Source: an uncultured Tenacibaculum sp. | Lineage (GTDB): Bacteria > Bacteroidota > Bacteroidia > Flavobacteriales > Flavobacteriaceae | Reading direction: 5' to 3' | DNA length: 64,000 bases | NCBI RefSeq assembly: GCF_947502995.1 | Contig: NZ_CANNBW010000023.1 | Coordinates: forward strand, 1 to 64,000 | Shown here: in pieces, positions 1 to 8,575 of the stretch | Layout of the letters: the number at the start of each line of letters is the position of its first letter | Numbering within the stretch: the first letter of the stretch is position 1 | Made by a program: the position numbers and the translations under genes | The notes under the pieces: model-generated | Told to the model about the DNA's origin: nothing | Seen by the model: only the letters and a program-made list of their open reading frames with translations | The model's database searches: none

Positions 1-3
1 AAA

Positions 4-31
4 AAACCAGAGAAGCTAGCTTCTCTGGTTT
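4..31 (-). terminator. Palindromic terminator after the serine-synthesis fusion gene
   Basis: A perfect 28-base palindrome is followed, on the minus strand, by a run of T (positions 3 to 1). It lies 67 bases past the stop of the minus-strand gene that ends at 99. A gene beyond the window edge could use the same hairpin in the other direction. Confidence 0.8.
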
Positions 32-98
32 AAATAATACTTTTTAAAACTGTCAACCTATTTTAGGACGACTCAATTTAACTTTTTAGAATTAAATC

Positions 99-1982
99 TT
101 AATATAATACTCTAAAACGTAATGTACCTTCTACATTTTTTAATTCTTGAATTACATCTTGATTATAATCTTTATCGACATCAGTAATTACATAACCAAC
201 TTTAGGATCTGTAGATAAATATTGTCCAACAATGTTTAATCCGTATTCGGCAACAACTTTATTGATATTCGCCATTACACCCGATACATTTTTATGCATG
301 TGTAAAAAACGATGTGAATTTTGTTGCTTTGGTAGACGAATATTTGGGAAGTTTACAGCATCTACAGTATTTCCTGAATTTATATATGCCATAATTTTTC
401 CAGGAACAAAATCTGCAATATCTCTTTGAGCTTCTTCTGTACTTCCACCTACGTGAGGAGTTAAAATAACATTTGGTAAACCTTTTAAATCTGTATAAAA
501 CTCTCCATTTTTTCTTGGTTCCTCAGGATATACATCAACAGCAGCACCGGCTAATTTCCCAGATTTTAACGCTTTAGTTAGCGCTGGAATATCAACTACA
601 AAACCTCTTGATAAATTCACTAAATGAGCACCATCTTTCATTTGAGAAATTTCTTTAGCTCCTATATAATTTCTGTTTAAAGAATTATCATCTACATGTA
701 ACGTAACTACATCAGAAATAGCCAATAAATCAGCTAAAGAATTCATTTTAGTAGCATTACCTAAAGCTAATTTATCTTCAACATCATAATAGTACACATC
801 CATTCCTAAAGCTTCTGCTAAAACAGATAATTGTTTCCCTATGTTTCCATAACCAACAATTCCTAATTTTTTACCTCTTACCTCTTTAGATCCTTGAGCG
901 GTTTTATTCCATTCTCCGTTATGAATTTCTGTACTACGTTGAAAAACACTACGCATTAACATAATAATTTCTCCAATAGCTAATTCTACAACAGATCTTG
1001 TATTACTATATGGCGCATTAAAAACGACTATTCCGTTTTCTTTACATGCATCTAAGTCAATTTGTTTCGTTCCTATACAAAACGCTCCTACTGCCAATAA
1101 CCTTGGAGCATTTTCAATTACTTTTTTAGTAATTTGAGTTTTCGAACGGATTCCAATTACATGAACATCTTGTAATTTTTCAATCAGTTCTTCTTCAGAT
1201 AAACTTCTTCCTACAGTTTCTACTGTAAATCCGTCATTTGTAAATTTTTCATACGCATCTGCATGTATGTTTTCTAATAATAACATTTTGATGCGATTTT
1301 TTGGATATGATATATTTCTTGGCAAATCGTTTATAAATAAAAATTCGTCTAAATTTGGTGTGATATAATCTGCGTTTTTAATTGTTTTTTCACGCTGAAC
1401 ATTTTCTGTATACGCAAAAAACTTGTCGGCTACTCCTGCTTCTCTGGTTATATAATCGCTATAACCATCGCCAATTACTTGAATTTCTCCATCTAATTGT
1501 AAGCCTTGTAAACAAGCGATTTTTCCATTGTGTACAGAAAGAACATTGTCTCTGTCAAATCCTATAATTTCGTCATTTTCACTAAACTCGAAAGTATTAG
1601 CAAATACTCTTTCTGCTGGAATGTTATATTCTGCAACTATAGGAATGATAAATTCTTTGAATCCTGCTGAAATTACATAAATATTTTCTGAATATGATTC
1701 GAAAAATTCTTTATTTCTTTCAATAGAACTGGACACTCTTTTCTTTAATTCTTGAATTAATAGATTTAAATCGGATCGTTTTGCATTAAGTAATTTTATT
1801 CTACGTTCTAACGACTGTGTAAAGGAGATTTCCCCATCAATCCCTAGGTTTGTGATTTTGATAATTTCATTAATTACCTCTTCTTTTTTTGGATTGTTTG
1901 CTAATGTTATTTCAGCTAAAACATCCAACGCCTCAACTTTTGTGAGCGTACTGTCGAAATCGAATATATAATATTTACTCAT
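99..1982 (-). CDS. serA: HAD phosphatase / D-3-phosphoglycerate dehydrogenase fusion
   Basis: The protein has 627 residues, against roughly 320-530 for ordinary SerA. Residues 1 to about 215 form a HAD phosphatase of the SerB type: DFDSTLT at 8-14 gives the two catalytic aspartates, VISAGF the second motif and IGDGYSD the third. From about 230 on it is a 2-hydroxyacid dehydrogenase with the NAD site GYGNIG, the motif NLSRGFVVD and the catalytic segment TPHVGGSTEEAQ. The last 70 residues look like an ACT domain, which in SerA binds serine as feedback inhibitor. The protein would thus carry steps one and three of phosphorylated serine synthesis, with the SerC aminotransferase step supplied elsewhere. 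That the phosphatase acts on phosphoserine is inference. It stands alone, with a terminator behind it. Confidence 0.9.
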   Translation of the reverse strand: MSKYYIFDFDSTLTKVEALDVLAEITLANNPKKEEVINEIIKITNLGIDGEISFTQSLERRIKLLNAKRSDLNLLIQELKKRVSSSIERNKEFFESYSENIYVISAGFKEFIIPIVAEYNIPAERVFANTFEFSENDEIIGFDRDNVLSVHNGKIACLQGLQLDGEIQVIGDGYSDYITREAGVADKFFAYTENVQREKTIKNADYITPNLDEFLFINDLPRNISYPKNRIKMLLLENIHADAYEKFTNDGFTVETVGRSLSEEELIEKLQDVHVIGIRSKTQITKKVIENAPRLLAVGAFCIGTKQIDLDACKENGIVVFNAPYSNTRSVVELAIGEIIMLMRSVFQRSTEIHNGEWNKTAQGSKEVRGKKLGIVGYGNIGKQLSVLAEALGMDVYYYDVEDKLALGNATKMNSLADLLAISDVVTLHVDDNSLNRNYIGAKEISQMKDGAHLVNLSRGFVVDIPALTKALKSGKLAGAAVDVYPEEPRKNGEFYTDLKGLPNVILTPHVGGSTEEAQRDIADFVPGKIMAYINSGNTVDAVNFPNIRLPKQQNSHRFLHMHKNVSGVMANINKVVAEYGLNIVGQYLSTDPKVGYVITDVDKDYNQDVIQELKNVEGTLRFRVLY

Positions 1983-2141
1983 GGCTTTTGATTATCCATT
2001 CAAGCTTGAAAATTACAATCTATTTGGTAGAGAAAAAACTATTCTTGAAAGAAACATTTGATTTTTACAAAACTGTTAAAAAAAATGATTTATTTTAAGA
2101 ATAATCTAAAAAACAGAAAATTAACTACAATTTTTTAAGTT

Positions 2142-3399
2142 TTATTTTTCAGACACATATGGTCCAAAAACATAACCTTTAACTCCAGGAAATTGTATTT
2201 CTAACCAGTTACCTTTTACTTTCCCTATTGTTTCCAATTGTAAAGTGTCGGTTACATAAACTTTCTCTTTATAATTGAGTTTCATTATTTTTTCACCATT
2301 TATGAGTGGTTTCGATCTAACATTTAAACCACTTTTAGCATTCACATAAAAAACAGGTAAATTTTTATATTCTATTTCAGTACCAATACTTTCAGTAGCA
2401 ATCCAATTATTATTTACACTTGTAATATGTAAGATTCTATCCTTCAAAACCATATTAGAATAATCTTCATTATTATTTTCTTTAGGCAAAATATCTGATA
2501 CCACTACATATTCATTTCCATCTTTGTATATATATTTTATGAGCTCCTTAGAGAAATTATAATCGTTATATAGAAATATATTTTTCTCTTCATTAATAAA
2601 TCTATACACTCCATTTTTATTCGTTACTTTTTCATTAATTATAAATTCACATCCATCTTCAATAAAAGTTCCATAACTATAACAGTCTTTCATCATATAT
2701 TTCATGTAAATAGAATCTGATGTATGTTGATAAGCATCAATTTCATTATTGCTGATCATTTCTTTATAATTATTGCCATATTCACCTATAAGCTGTAATC
2801 TTTCTTTTTCTTTGTAATTATTAAAAATATACGCGGAGTCTATATCATTTTCTTTTAAAGCATACCATGTCTCTGATTTTGCTCGATATGAATCATAATC
2901 ACTTTCTTCTTTTATGGATAAAACTTTATTTTCCAAACCTTCTACTCCTATGGTGTAACGTATTTTTCTATCATCTGAATCTTTCACATAAATTTTATTG
3001 CCTTCGACTTTATCAATTTTCATTTTTCTTTGATAAAACTCATCTCCTCCTCTAAATAACACTATGAATGTATCTTTTTCGATCTTTTTCCATCCCTTTA
3101 TATTGCCTGGTTTTGAAGGTGATAAGACCCCAAAAGACCCTACTTGATAAGAGGAATCTGTTTCTTTTTCTATAAAAAATAATCTTTGATTTAAAACGTC
3201 TTTAAACTCTATTTTATTCTTATTTTTTTTGAGCCTTTCAATCCATATTCTTTTCTTTAGCATTTTCATACTTATTTAATATTGATTGAGTATTTAGTTT
3301 TTCTTCATTTTCTTTCCTATTGTTTTTCTCTTTTACACAAGAAATTATCAGAGTAATAAAAAGACCTGAAATAAAAAATTTAAAAACTCTTTTTAGCAT
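2142..3399 (-). pseudogene. Frameshifted lipoprotein with C-terminal SH3-like domain
   Basis: An ATG at 3399 opens a lipoprotein signal, MLKRVFKFFISGLFITLIIS followed by Cys, then a polar stretch, and ends at a TGA at 3240-3238. The following 375 codons (down to 2142) lie in another frame, which is blocked upstream by a TAA at 3278-3276. Their only start, at 3269, would give a protein without an export signal. Joining the frames inside 3275-3241, an A-rich stretch, yields one lipoprotein of about 415 residues. Its last 70 residues resemble a bacterial SH3 domain (SGLNVRSKP ... GNWLEIQ ... GYVFGPYV), typical of cell-wall or protein binding. The body is otherwise unknown. The ATG lies 2 bases after the preceding gene, so the three genes from 4692 to here look like one operon. 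A one-base assembly error would also explain the break. Confidence 0.75.
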
Positions 3400-3401
3400 T
3401 T

Positions 3402-4154
3402 TTATTCGGTTTTAAGATTTGTCAATTTTAATGAAATTATACTAGACAATAGTGTAATTAAACTTATGAGGAAGTATAACGAAAAGGTTAAGCTAGCTAT
3501 GTTGTTTGTAAAGGAAACTAATAATACGAACGCTAGCATTAAAATTAAGAAAATCAATAAAATGATATAGTGTAATTTCTTTTTTACCTTCAGTTTATCT
3601 AAATATCTTATTATTAAAAACGGAATAACAAAAAACCCACTTAATATAACGTGTTGAATATCTGAACCATTCATATAAACAAAAAGAGCATTTAACACAA
3701 TACAAATTGCTATTATCATGGAAGCATTATTAAGTTGTTTCTTATGTTCTGTTAATAATACAAATACGTTATACCTATTTGCTTTAATTGAAAAGGCTTT
3801 TAAGTACAGTATGAACAGATTAAATATATTAACTAAAAACACTGTTATTAATATTATTTTACCCTCTAGGATATCATTAAAAACAATTTGGTAGTTTACA
3901 AAAACCAATCCTACTGTAGCGAGCATCGCTGGTCTATGAATCAATTTTGTTTCCTCTGGAGTAGCATAAGCCACAAACTTTTTATAGGAAAAAACTACAA
4001 TCGATAATATTAAAAAAGGAATACTTATTAATAACAGCATTCTTGTTAAATCATTATGACTATTGATTATTTTGTATGTAAAAATTAATAAAATAATTAG
4101 GCTAAGTAATGTTGCTATAAAATTTGTTTTTTTATTGTAAATTTTTGATACCAT
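3402..4154 (-). CDS. Multi-pass membrane protein of unknown function
   Basis: I do not recognise the family. The protein, about 250 residues from the ATG at 4154, is almost entirely hydrophobic, with seven or eight likely membrane segments and short polar loops (for example KKFVAYATPEETK and LTEHKKQLNN). The frame is open further up to 4226, but only a TTG starts it there and it would overlap the upstream lipoprotein gene by 59 bases; starting at 4154 gives a 13-base gap instead. The stop lies two bases before the start of the broken SH3-like lipoprotein, which suggests one transcript and possibly one envelope complex. Confidence 0.7.
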   Translation of the reverse strand: MVSKIYNKKTNFIATLLSLIILLIFTYKIINSHNDLTRMLLLISIPFLILSIVVFSYKKFVAYATPEETKLIHRPAMLATVGLVFVNYQIVFNDILEGKIILITVFLVNIFNLFILYLKAFSIKANRYNVFVLLTEHKKQLNNASMIIAICIVLNALFVYMNGSDIQHVILSGFFVIPFLIIRYLDKLKVKKKLHYIILLIFLILMLAFVLLVSFTNNIASLTFSLYFLISLITLLSSIISLKLTNLKTE

Positions 4155-4167
4155 TATTGTCGTATAA

Positions 4168-4692
4168 TTAAAGTTCCCATTTATTATTGATGTAACTGTA
4201 AATCTCATAATACCAATCTTTTTCAATTTCTTTTAGTTCTAAATTTTGAATATGATCAGTTGATTTACTTTCTTGAAATTGTAGTCTCTTTTTACTATAT
4301 ACTATTTGATGACAGAAATAATATTCATTACAGTTTGTATTGAAAATTTTAAACACAAACGTTGAATCTTTAGGCTTAATACTTAAAGCTGTAAAAGGTT
4401 CTAAATCGTCTTTTATACTATCTAATACGTAAAAGTTTTTCTTCTCTTTATGAGGTAATAATCTTTTAATTCCATTGATATTATAGCTATAAAAACGATC
4501 TGAATGTACAAACGTCGTATGTGCTTCGGCAGAATCTTTTAAAATTTCAATATGCCTTAAAAGGTAATCTTTAGCAATTTTTATTTTTTCTAAATCATAA
4601 CCTTTTTCATTCATTCTGTATTCATTATTACACCCCTTGTCTTTACAAGAAAAAACAATGAGTATAACTAAAAAAATGTAAGTTATTCGCAT
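4168..4692 (-). CDS. Small lipoprotein of unknown function
   Basis: The 174-residue protein starts with a clear lipoprotein signal, MRITYIFLVILIVFSC, with the lipid cysteine at 16. A second Cys (CKDKGCNN) follows close by, and two more lie near residue 120 (NTNCNEYYFCHQ), which could form disulfides outside the inner membrane. No known domain is visible. It is the first gene of a likely three-gene operon with the membrane protein at 3402-4154 and the frameshifted lipoprotein behind it. Function unknown. Confidence 0.75.
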   Translation of the reverse strand: MRITYIFLVILIVFSCKDKGCNNEYRMNEKGYDLEKIKIAKDYLLRHIEILKDSAEAHTTFVHSDRFYSYNINGIKRLLPHKEKKNFYVLDSIKDDLEPFTALSIKPKDSTFVFKIFNTNCNEYYFCHQIVYSKKRLQFQESKSTDHIQNLELKEIEKDWYYEIYSYINNKWEL

Positions 4693-4766
4693 AGCAATTT
4701 AAATTTTGTAACCTTTTTATAATTACAACTTTGGTAAAAATATGATTAAATACTTTTAAAGAGAAA

Positions 4767-4796
4767 CAAAAAAGCCAGCAAATAAATTTGCCAGCT
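4767..4796 (-). terminator. Terminator after the small exported protein gene
   Basis: Read on the minus strand, 4796-4773 folds into an 11-pair stem with two G-U pairs and a 2-base loop, followed by six T. It lies 25 bases after the stop at 4822. The G-U pairs make it stable only in this direction. Confidence 0.75.
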
Positions 4797-4821
4797 CTTT
4801 AATAAAAAATACTCTTATTAA

Positions 4822-5181
4822 TTAAGAATTCTCTTCCTGAGGTTTCAACTCTTTTAATCCTATAATTTTGTGTACAACTTCTCCGTCTTCTTCTAGAGAA
4901 GTATACGTAATTTCAAAAGATTTCCCTTTAAAAATGTCAGACTGTAAATCGTAAGTTTCTAATACTTCATCTGAAACTGAACTAAAAAGCATTGACGTTC
5001 CATCTTTTAGTAAAAATTTATAACCATCTTCGGAATGTCCTTCGAAGCTAGCCAATACATGTTTTTCGTCTTGAAGTAAACAAACTTGGTCTAATGGCAT
5101 TTTTAAAGCATTTAAACTTCCGTAAATTCCTGCAGATAAGAATAGCATTAAAAAAGCTACTTTTTTTAAATAATTGTTCAT
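4822..5181 (-). CDS. Small exported protein, unknown function
   Basis: This 119-residue protein begins with a hydrophobic segment (KKVAFLMLFLSAGIYGSLNA) that could be a cleaved signal peptide or a membrane anchor. The rest is short and acidic, with a beta-rich look (DGYKFLLKDGTSMLFSS, FEITYTSLEEDGEVVHKIIGL) and a charged tail. No family is recognised. It is a single-gene unit with its own terminator at 4767-4796. Confidence 0.7.
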   Translation of the reverse strand: MNNYLKKVAFLMLFLSAGIYGSLNALKMPLDQVCLLQDEKHVLASFEGHSEDGYKFLLKDGTSMLFSSVSDEVLETYDLQSDIFKGKSFEITYTSLEEDGEVVHKIIGLKELKPQEENS

Positions 5182-5383
5182 TTTTGATTGTTTTAAAAAT
5201 TAAACTTATTGATATTGATTGGTAGCTTATTGAATTAACTGCGCAGGAAATTGATAATCTACACTACATAAAACCCGTAGAAATTAATATTATTTTCTAA
5301 AAATCAATACTTTAACTTTATTTAATATAACAACTCTTTATTTTAGAACTTTTAACGCTAATTAAGATTCTTTTTTAAAAAAA

Positions 5384-5406
5384 AAGCTCACCTTAATGGT
5401 GAGCTT
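5384..5406 (-). terminator. Terminator after ettA
   Basis: A 9-pair perfect stem (AAGCTCACC / GGTGAGCTT) with a 5-base loop is followed on the minus strand by a run of T (5385-5376). It starts 7 bases after the ettA stop codon. Confidence 0.9.
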
Positions 5407-5412
5407 CAGAAA

Positions 5413-7104
5413 TTATCTAATTAATTTTTTATACTTAATACGTTTAGGCATAATGTCTCCACCCAATCGTTTCTTTTTATTTTCTTCATATTCAGAGAAA
5501 GATCCTTCGAAGAAATATACCTGAGAATCTCCTTCAAAAGCAAGAATATGTGTACATATTCTATCTAAGAACCAACGGTCGTGCGAAATCACTACTGCAC
5601 ATCCTGCAAAGTTTTCTAATCCTTCTTCTAAAGCTCGAAGTGTATTTACATCTAAATCATTGGTAGGCTCATCTAATAATAATACGTTACCTTCTTCTTT
5701 AAGTGTCATGGCTAAATGTAAACGGTTACGCTCACCACCAGACAATGTATTTACCTTCTTATTTTGCTCGCTACCAGAAAAATTAAATCTACTTAAATAA
5801 GCACGTGAATTCACTTGCTTCCCTCCCATCATTACCAAATCTTGACCATCTGAAAAGTTCTCCCAAATAGATTTATTAGGATCTATATTTGCATGATTTT
5901 GGTCTACATAAGCAATCTTAGCAGTTTCACCAACAGAGAAAGTTCCAGCATCTGGATTCTCTTCTCCCATAATCATTCTAAAAATTGTTGTTTTACCGGC
6001 ACCGTTTGGTCCAATAATACCAACAATTCCTGCTTGAGGTAAATTAAACTCTAAATTCTCGTATAATAACTTTTCACCAAAAGCTTTAGAAACACCAGCA
6101 GCTTCGATTACATTAGTTCCTAAACGTGGTCCATTAGGAATGTAAATTTCAAGCTTTTCTTCTGTTTGCTTTTGATCTTGATTCATTAGCTTATCGTAGT
6201 TCTTTAAACGAGCTTTTGATTTTGCTTGACGCCCTTTTGGTGCCATACGAACCCATTCTAATTCTCGTTCTAAAGTTTTCTGACGCTTAGAAGCTGATTT
6301 ACTTTCTTGTTCTAAACGTTTTGCTTTTTGATCTAACCAAGAAGAATAATTTCCTTTCCAAGGAATACCTTCACCTCTATCTAACTCTAAAATCCAACCT
6401 GCTACATTATCTAAGAAATAACGGTCGTGAGTTACGGCAATTACAGTTCCTTTATATTGGGCTAAATGATGCTCTAACCAATGTACAGATTCAGCATCTA
6501 AATGGTTGGTAGGCTCATCTAATAATAATATTTCTGGTTCTTGAAGTAATAATCTACAAAGTGCAACTCTTCTTCTTTCTCCTCCTGATAAAACACCGAT
6601 TTTTTTATCTGGATCCGGAGTACGAAGTGCATCCATTGCAATTTCTAATTTCGTATCTAATTCCCAAGCGTTAGTTGCATCAATTTTATCTTGCAATTCT
6701 GCTTGACGATCCATTAGTTTTTGCATCTTATCAGCATCAGAATACACTTCTTCTAAACCAAACATATCGTTGATTTTGTTGTATTCATCTAATACTTCTA
6801 CTACTTCTGCAACTCCTTCCTTTACGATTTCAAGTACGGTTTTGTCTTCATCAAGTTGAGGTTCTTGCTCTAGATATCCTACTTTATATCCTGGAGAAAA
6901 CACAACATCTCCTTGATAATTTTTTTCTACTCCGGCAATGATTTTAAGTAAGGTAGATTTACCAGATCCGTTTAAACCTAAAATTCCAATTTTAGCTCCA
7001 TAAAAAAAGCTTAAGTATATATCTTTTAAAACTTGTTTTCCAGTTGATTGATAGGTTTTAGATACCCTATTCATGGAAAAAATGACTTTCTTATCGTCTG
7101 ACAT
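5413..7104 (-). CDS. ettA: Energy-dependent translational throttle protein EttA (ABC-F)
   Basis: The 563-residue protein has two ABC ATPase cassettes and no membrane part, as in the ABC-F family. Walker A motifs are GLNGSGKST near residue 43 and GPNGAGKTT near 340; signature motifs are LSGGERRR and LSGGERNR; Walker B strands end in LLLDEPTNHLD and LLLDEPTNDLD. The linker with WVRMAPKGRQAKSKARL is typical of EttA. Length matches the family (about 555). EttA binds the ribosomal E site and gates entry into elongation according to the ATP/ADP ratio. The lysine-rich end (MPKRIKYKKLIR) is also usual. Monocistronic, with a strong terminator. Confidence 0.95.
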   Translation of the reverse strand: MSDDKKVIFSMNRVSKTYQSTGKQVLKDIYLSFFYGAKIGILGLNGSGKSTLLKIIAGVEKNYQGDVVFSPGYKVGYLEQEPQLDEDKTVLEIVKEGVAEVVEVLDEYNKINDMFGLEEVYSDADKMQKLMDRQAELQDKIDATNAWELDTKLEIAMDALRTPDPDKKIGVLSGGERRRVALCRLLLQEPEILLLDEPTNHLDAESVHWLEHHLAQYKGTVIAVTHDRYFLDNVAGWILELDRGEGIPWKGNYSSWLDQKAKRLEQESKSASKRQKTLERELEWVRMAPKGRQAKSKARLKNYDKLMNQDQKQTEEKLEIYIPNGPRLGTNVIEAAGVSKAFGEKLLYENLEFNLPQAGIVGIIGPNGAGKTTIFRMIMGEENPDAGTFSVGETAKIAYVDQNHANIDPNKSIWENFSDGQDLVMMGGKQVNSRAYLSRFNFSGSEQNKKVNTLSGGERNRLHLAMTLKEEGNVLLLDEPTNDLDVNTLRALEEGLENFAGCAVVISHDRWFLDRICTHILAFEGDSQVYFFEGSFSEYEENKKKRLGGDIMPKRIKYKKLIR

Positions 7105-7167
7105 TTATGTAGTGGTTAATTTGGTTTGTAAAATTTAACTGTATTTATTTAAAAGTAATTGTTTGTC

Positions 7168-7347
7168 TTATACACGACCTTTTAAAGCATTAAACACCCA
7201 TGCTATAGCAAAGAATCCTAAACCTATAGCTGCAAAACCCCAGCCTATGTCTTCGTATCTGTATGCTCCTAATCCTATTAATAAAACTCCAATAAAAATC
7301 ATTAAAAGTGTAGCGTAAGCTAACACTGTGTTTTTGTTCATTGCCAT
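7168..7347 (-). CDS. Small two-helix membrane protein, CAL67264 type
   Basis: A 59-codon frame runs from ATG 7347 to TAA 7170-7168. It reads MAMNKNTVLAYATLLMIFIG, a loop with LGAYRYEDIGWGFAAIGLG, then FFAIAWVFNALKGRV, so it has two membrane segments joined by a conserved-looking loop. I recall the same small protein across Flavobacteriaceae under the name CAL67264 family membrane protein; its function is not known. A second ATG lies two codons in (7341). It sits between ettA and lpxD, on the same strand as both. Confidence 0.85.
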   Translation of the reverse strand: MAMNKNTVLAYATLLMIFIGVLLIGLGAYRYEDIGWGFAAIGLGFFAIAWVFNALKGRV

Positions 7348-7512
7348 ATATCTATCTTTTTATGCGCTTCCACAAGCGTGATTTATACTATGGTTGTCGT
7401 TCTCTTGAGATAAACATAAATGCCTTAGTATTTTGCGCAAAATGAAATACAAATATCGAGAAATATTTATATTATTCAAGAATAAATTAATGGTTCTATA
7501 TAAATGAGTTAT

Positions 7513-8499
7513 TTATTTTCTAGCAAGTTTTCTTAAGGTTACCCATTGTTTCATCATTTCTCTCGAATCACAAGCAGGGTATCCTACAACCGTTTTTCCA
7601 GCTGCAACATCTGAAATAACACCTGATCCTGCACCTACAGTAGCACCAGAATGTATAGTTGTATGATCTTTTATAGACGCACTACCTCCAATTACTACTC
7701 CATCTCCTAAAGTAACAGAACCTGCTAAACCACTGTTTCCGGCCATGATACAGAATCTTCCTAAAACAGAATTGTGACCTATTTGCACTAAATTATCTAT
7801 TTTACAACCGTCTCCTAATATTGTTGAGCTAAATTTACCTCTATCTACACATGAATTTGCGCCAATTTCTACGTTATTTCCTATAATAACATTTCCGATA
7901 TGAGGAATTTTTGTTAATCCTTGTTCACTTGGTCTATACCCAAATCCATCAGCTCCAATACTCACATTGGTATGAAAGATACAATTATTTCCTATTTCAC
8001 TTCGCTCACGAATCACTGTTCCAGACCAAATTATTGTATTAGCCCCAATCGTTGTATCATCAAAAATAGATACATTCGGATATATTACTACATTATCACC
8101 TAAAACAACATTTTCTCCTATAAAAGAGTTTGCACCAACTTTACAATTGTTACCTAATTTTGCTGTCTCACTTATTACAGCTGTAGCATGAATATCTGTA
8201 GAAAAAACTGGTGATTCAGGTTGAAAAAGCTCTAATACTTTTGCCATTGCTAAATCTGCATTTTTAACTCTAACAAAAGCTCTACCTTCTCCAGGCTCTA
8301 TTGTTATTTTCTCATCTACTATGGCAGTTTTAGCTTCTGATTTTTCCCATAAACGTGCATACTTACTACTTCCTATAAAAGTGATATGATTTTTAGTTGC
8401 TTTATCTATTTGTTCTGGAGCATGTATTTTTTCCGTACAATTACCTATTAAATCTCCTTTTAAAAATGTAGCGATTTCGTTTATTAGAAATGATTTCAT
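7513..8499 (-). CDS. lpxD: UDP-3-O-acylglucosamine N-acyltransferase LpxD
   Basis: This enzyme adds the N-linked hydroxy fatty acid during lipid A synthesis, using acyl-ACP as donor. The 328-residue protein has a short N-terminal uridine-binding domain (1-100) and a left-handed beta helix made of hexapeptide repeats (about 100-310). The family motif GADGFGYRP is at 182-190 and the catalytic histidine falls at 242 in VQIGHNS, the place of His239 in E. coli. A short helical tail (MMKQWVTLRKLARK) ends it. The usual partners lpxC/fabZ and lpxA are not next to it, so it may be a second, stand-alone copy. Confidence 0.9.
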   Translation of the reverse strand: MKSFLINEIATFLKGDLIGNCTEKIHAPEQIDKATKNHITFIGSSKYARLWEKSEAKTAIVDEKITIEPGEGRAFVRVKNADLAMAKVLELFQPESPVFSTDIHATAVISETAKLGNNCKVGANSFIGENVVLGDNVVIYPNVSIFDDTTIGANTIIWSGTVIRERSEIGNNCIFHTNVSIGADGFGYRPSEQGLTKIPHIGNVIIGNNVEIGANSCVDRGKFSSTILGDGCKIDNLVQIGHNSVLGRFCIMAGNSGLAGSVTLGDGVVIGGSASIKDHTTIHSGATVGAGSGVISDVAAGKTVVGYPACDSREMMKQWVTLRKLARK

Positions 8500-8575
8500 G
8501 AGCGTATTATAATTCTAGTTTTTCGTGATTTCACCCTTAAAGCAAGAGTGATTGTTTATAGTTTCTTATAGTTTT

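Noticed and set aside
4155..4226. Longer start of the membrane protein at 4226
   Set aside because: It begins with TTG, overlaps the upstream lipoprotein gene by 59 bases and adds a non-membrane stretch; the ATG at 4154 avoids this.
7365..7378. Short hairpin (CGCTT/AAGCG) upstream of the small membrane protein gene as a riboswitch
   Set aside because: Only five pairs, with no further conserved structure; it could be a chance hairpin or part of the leader.
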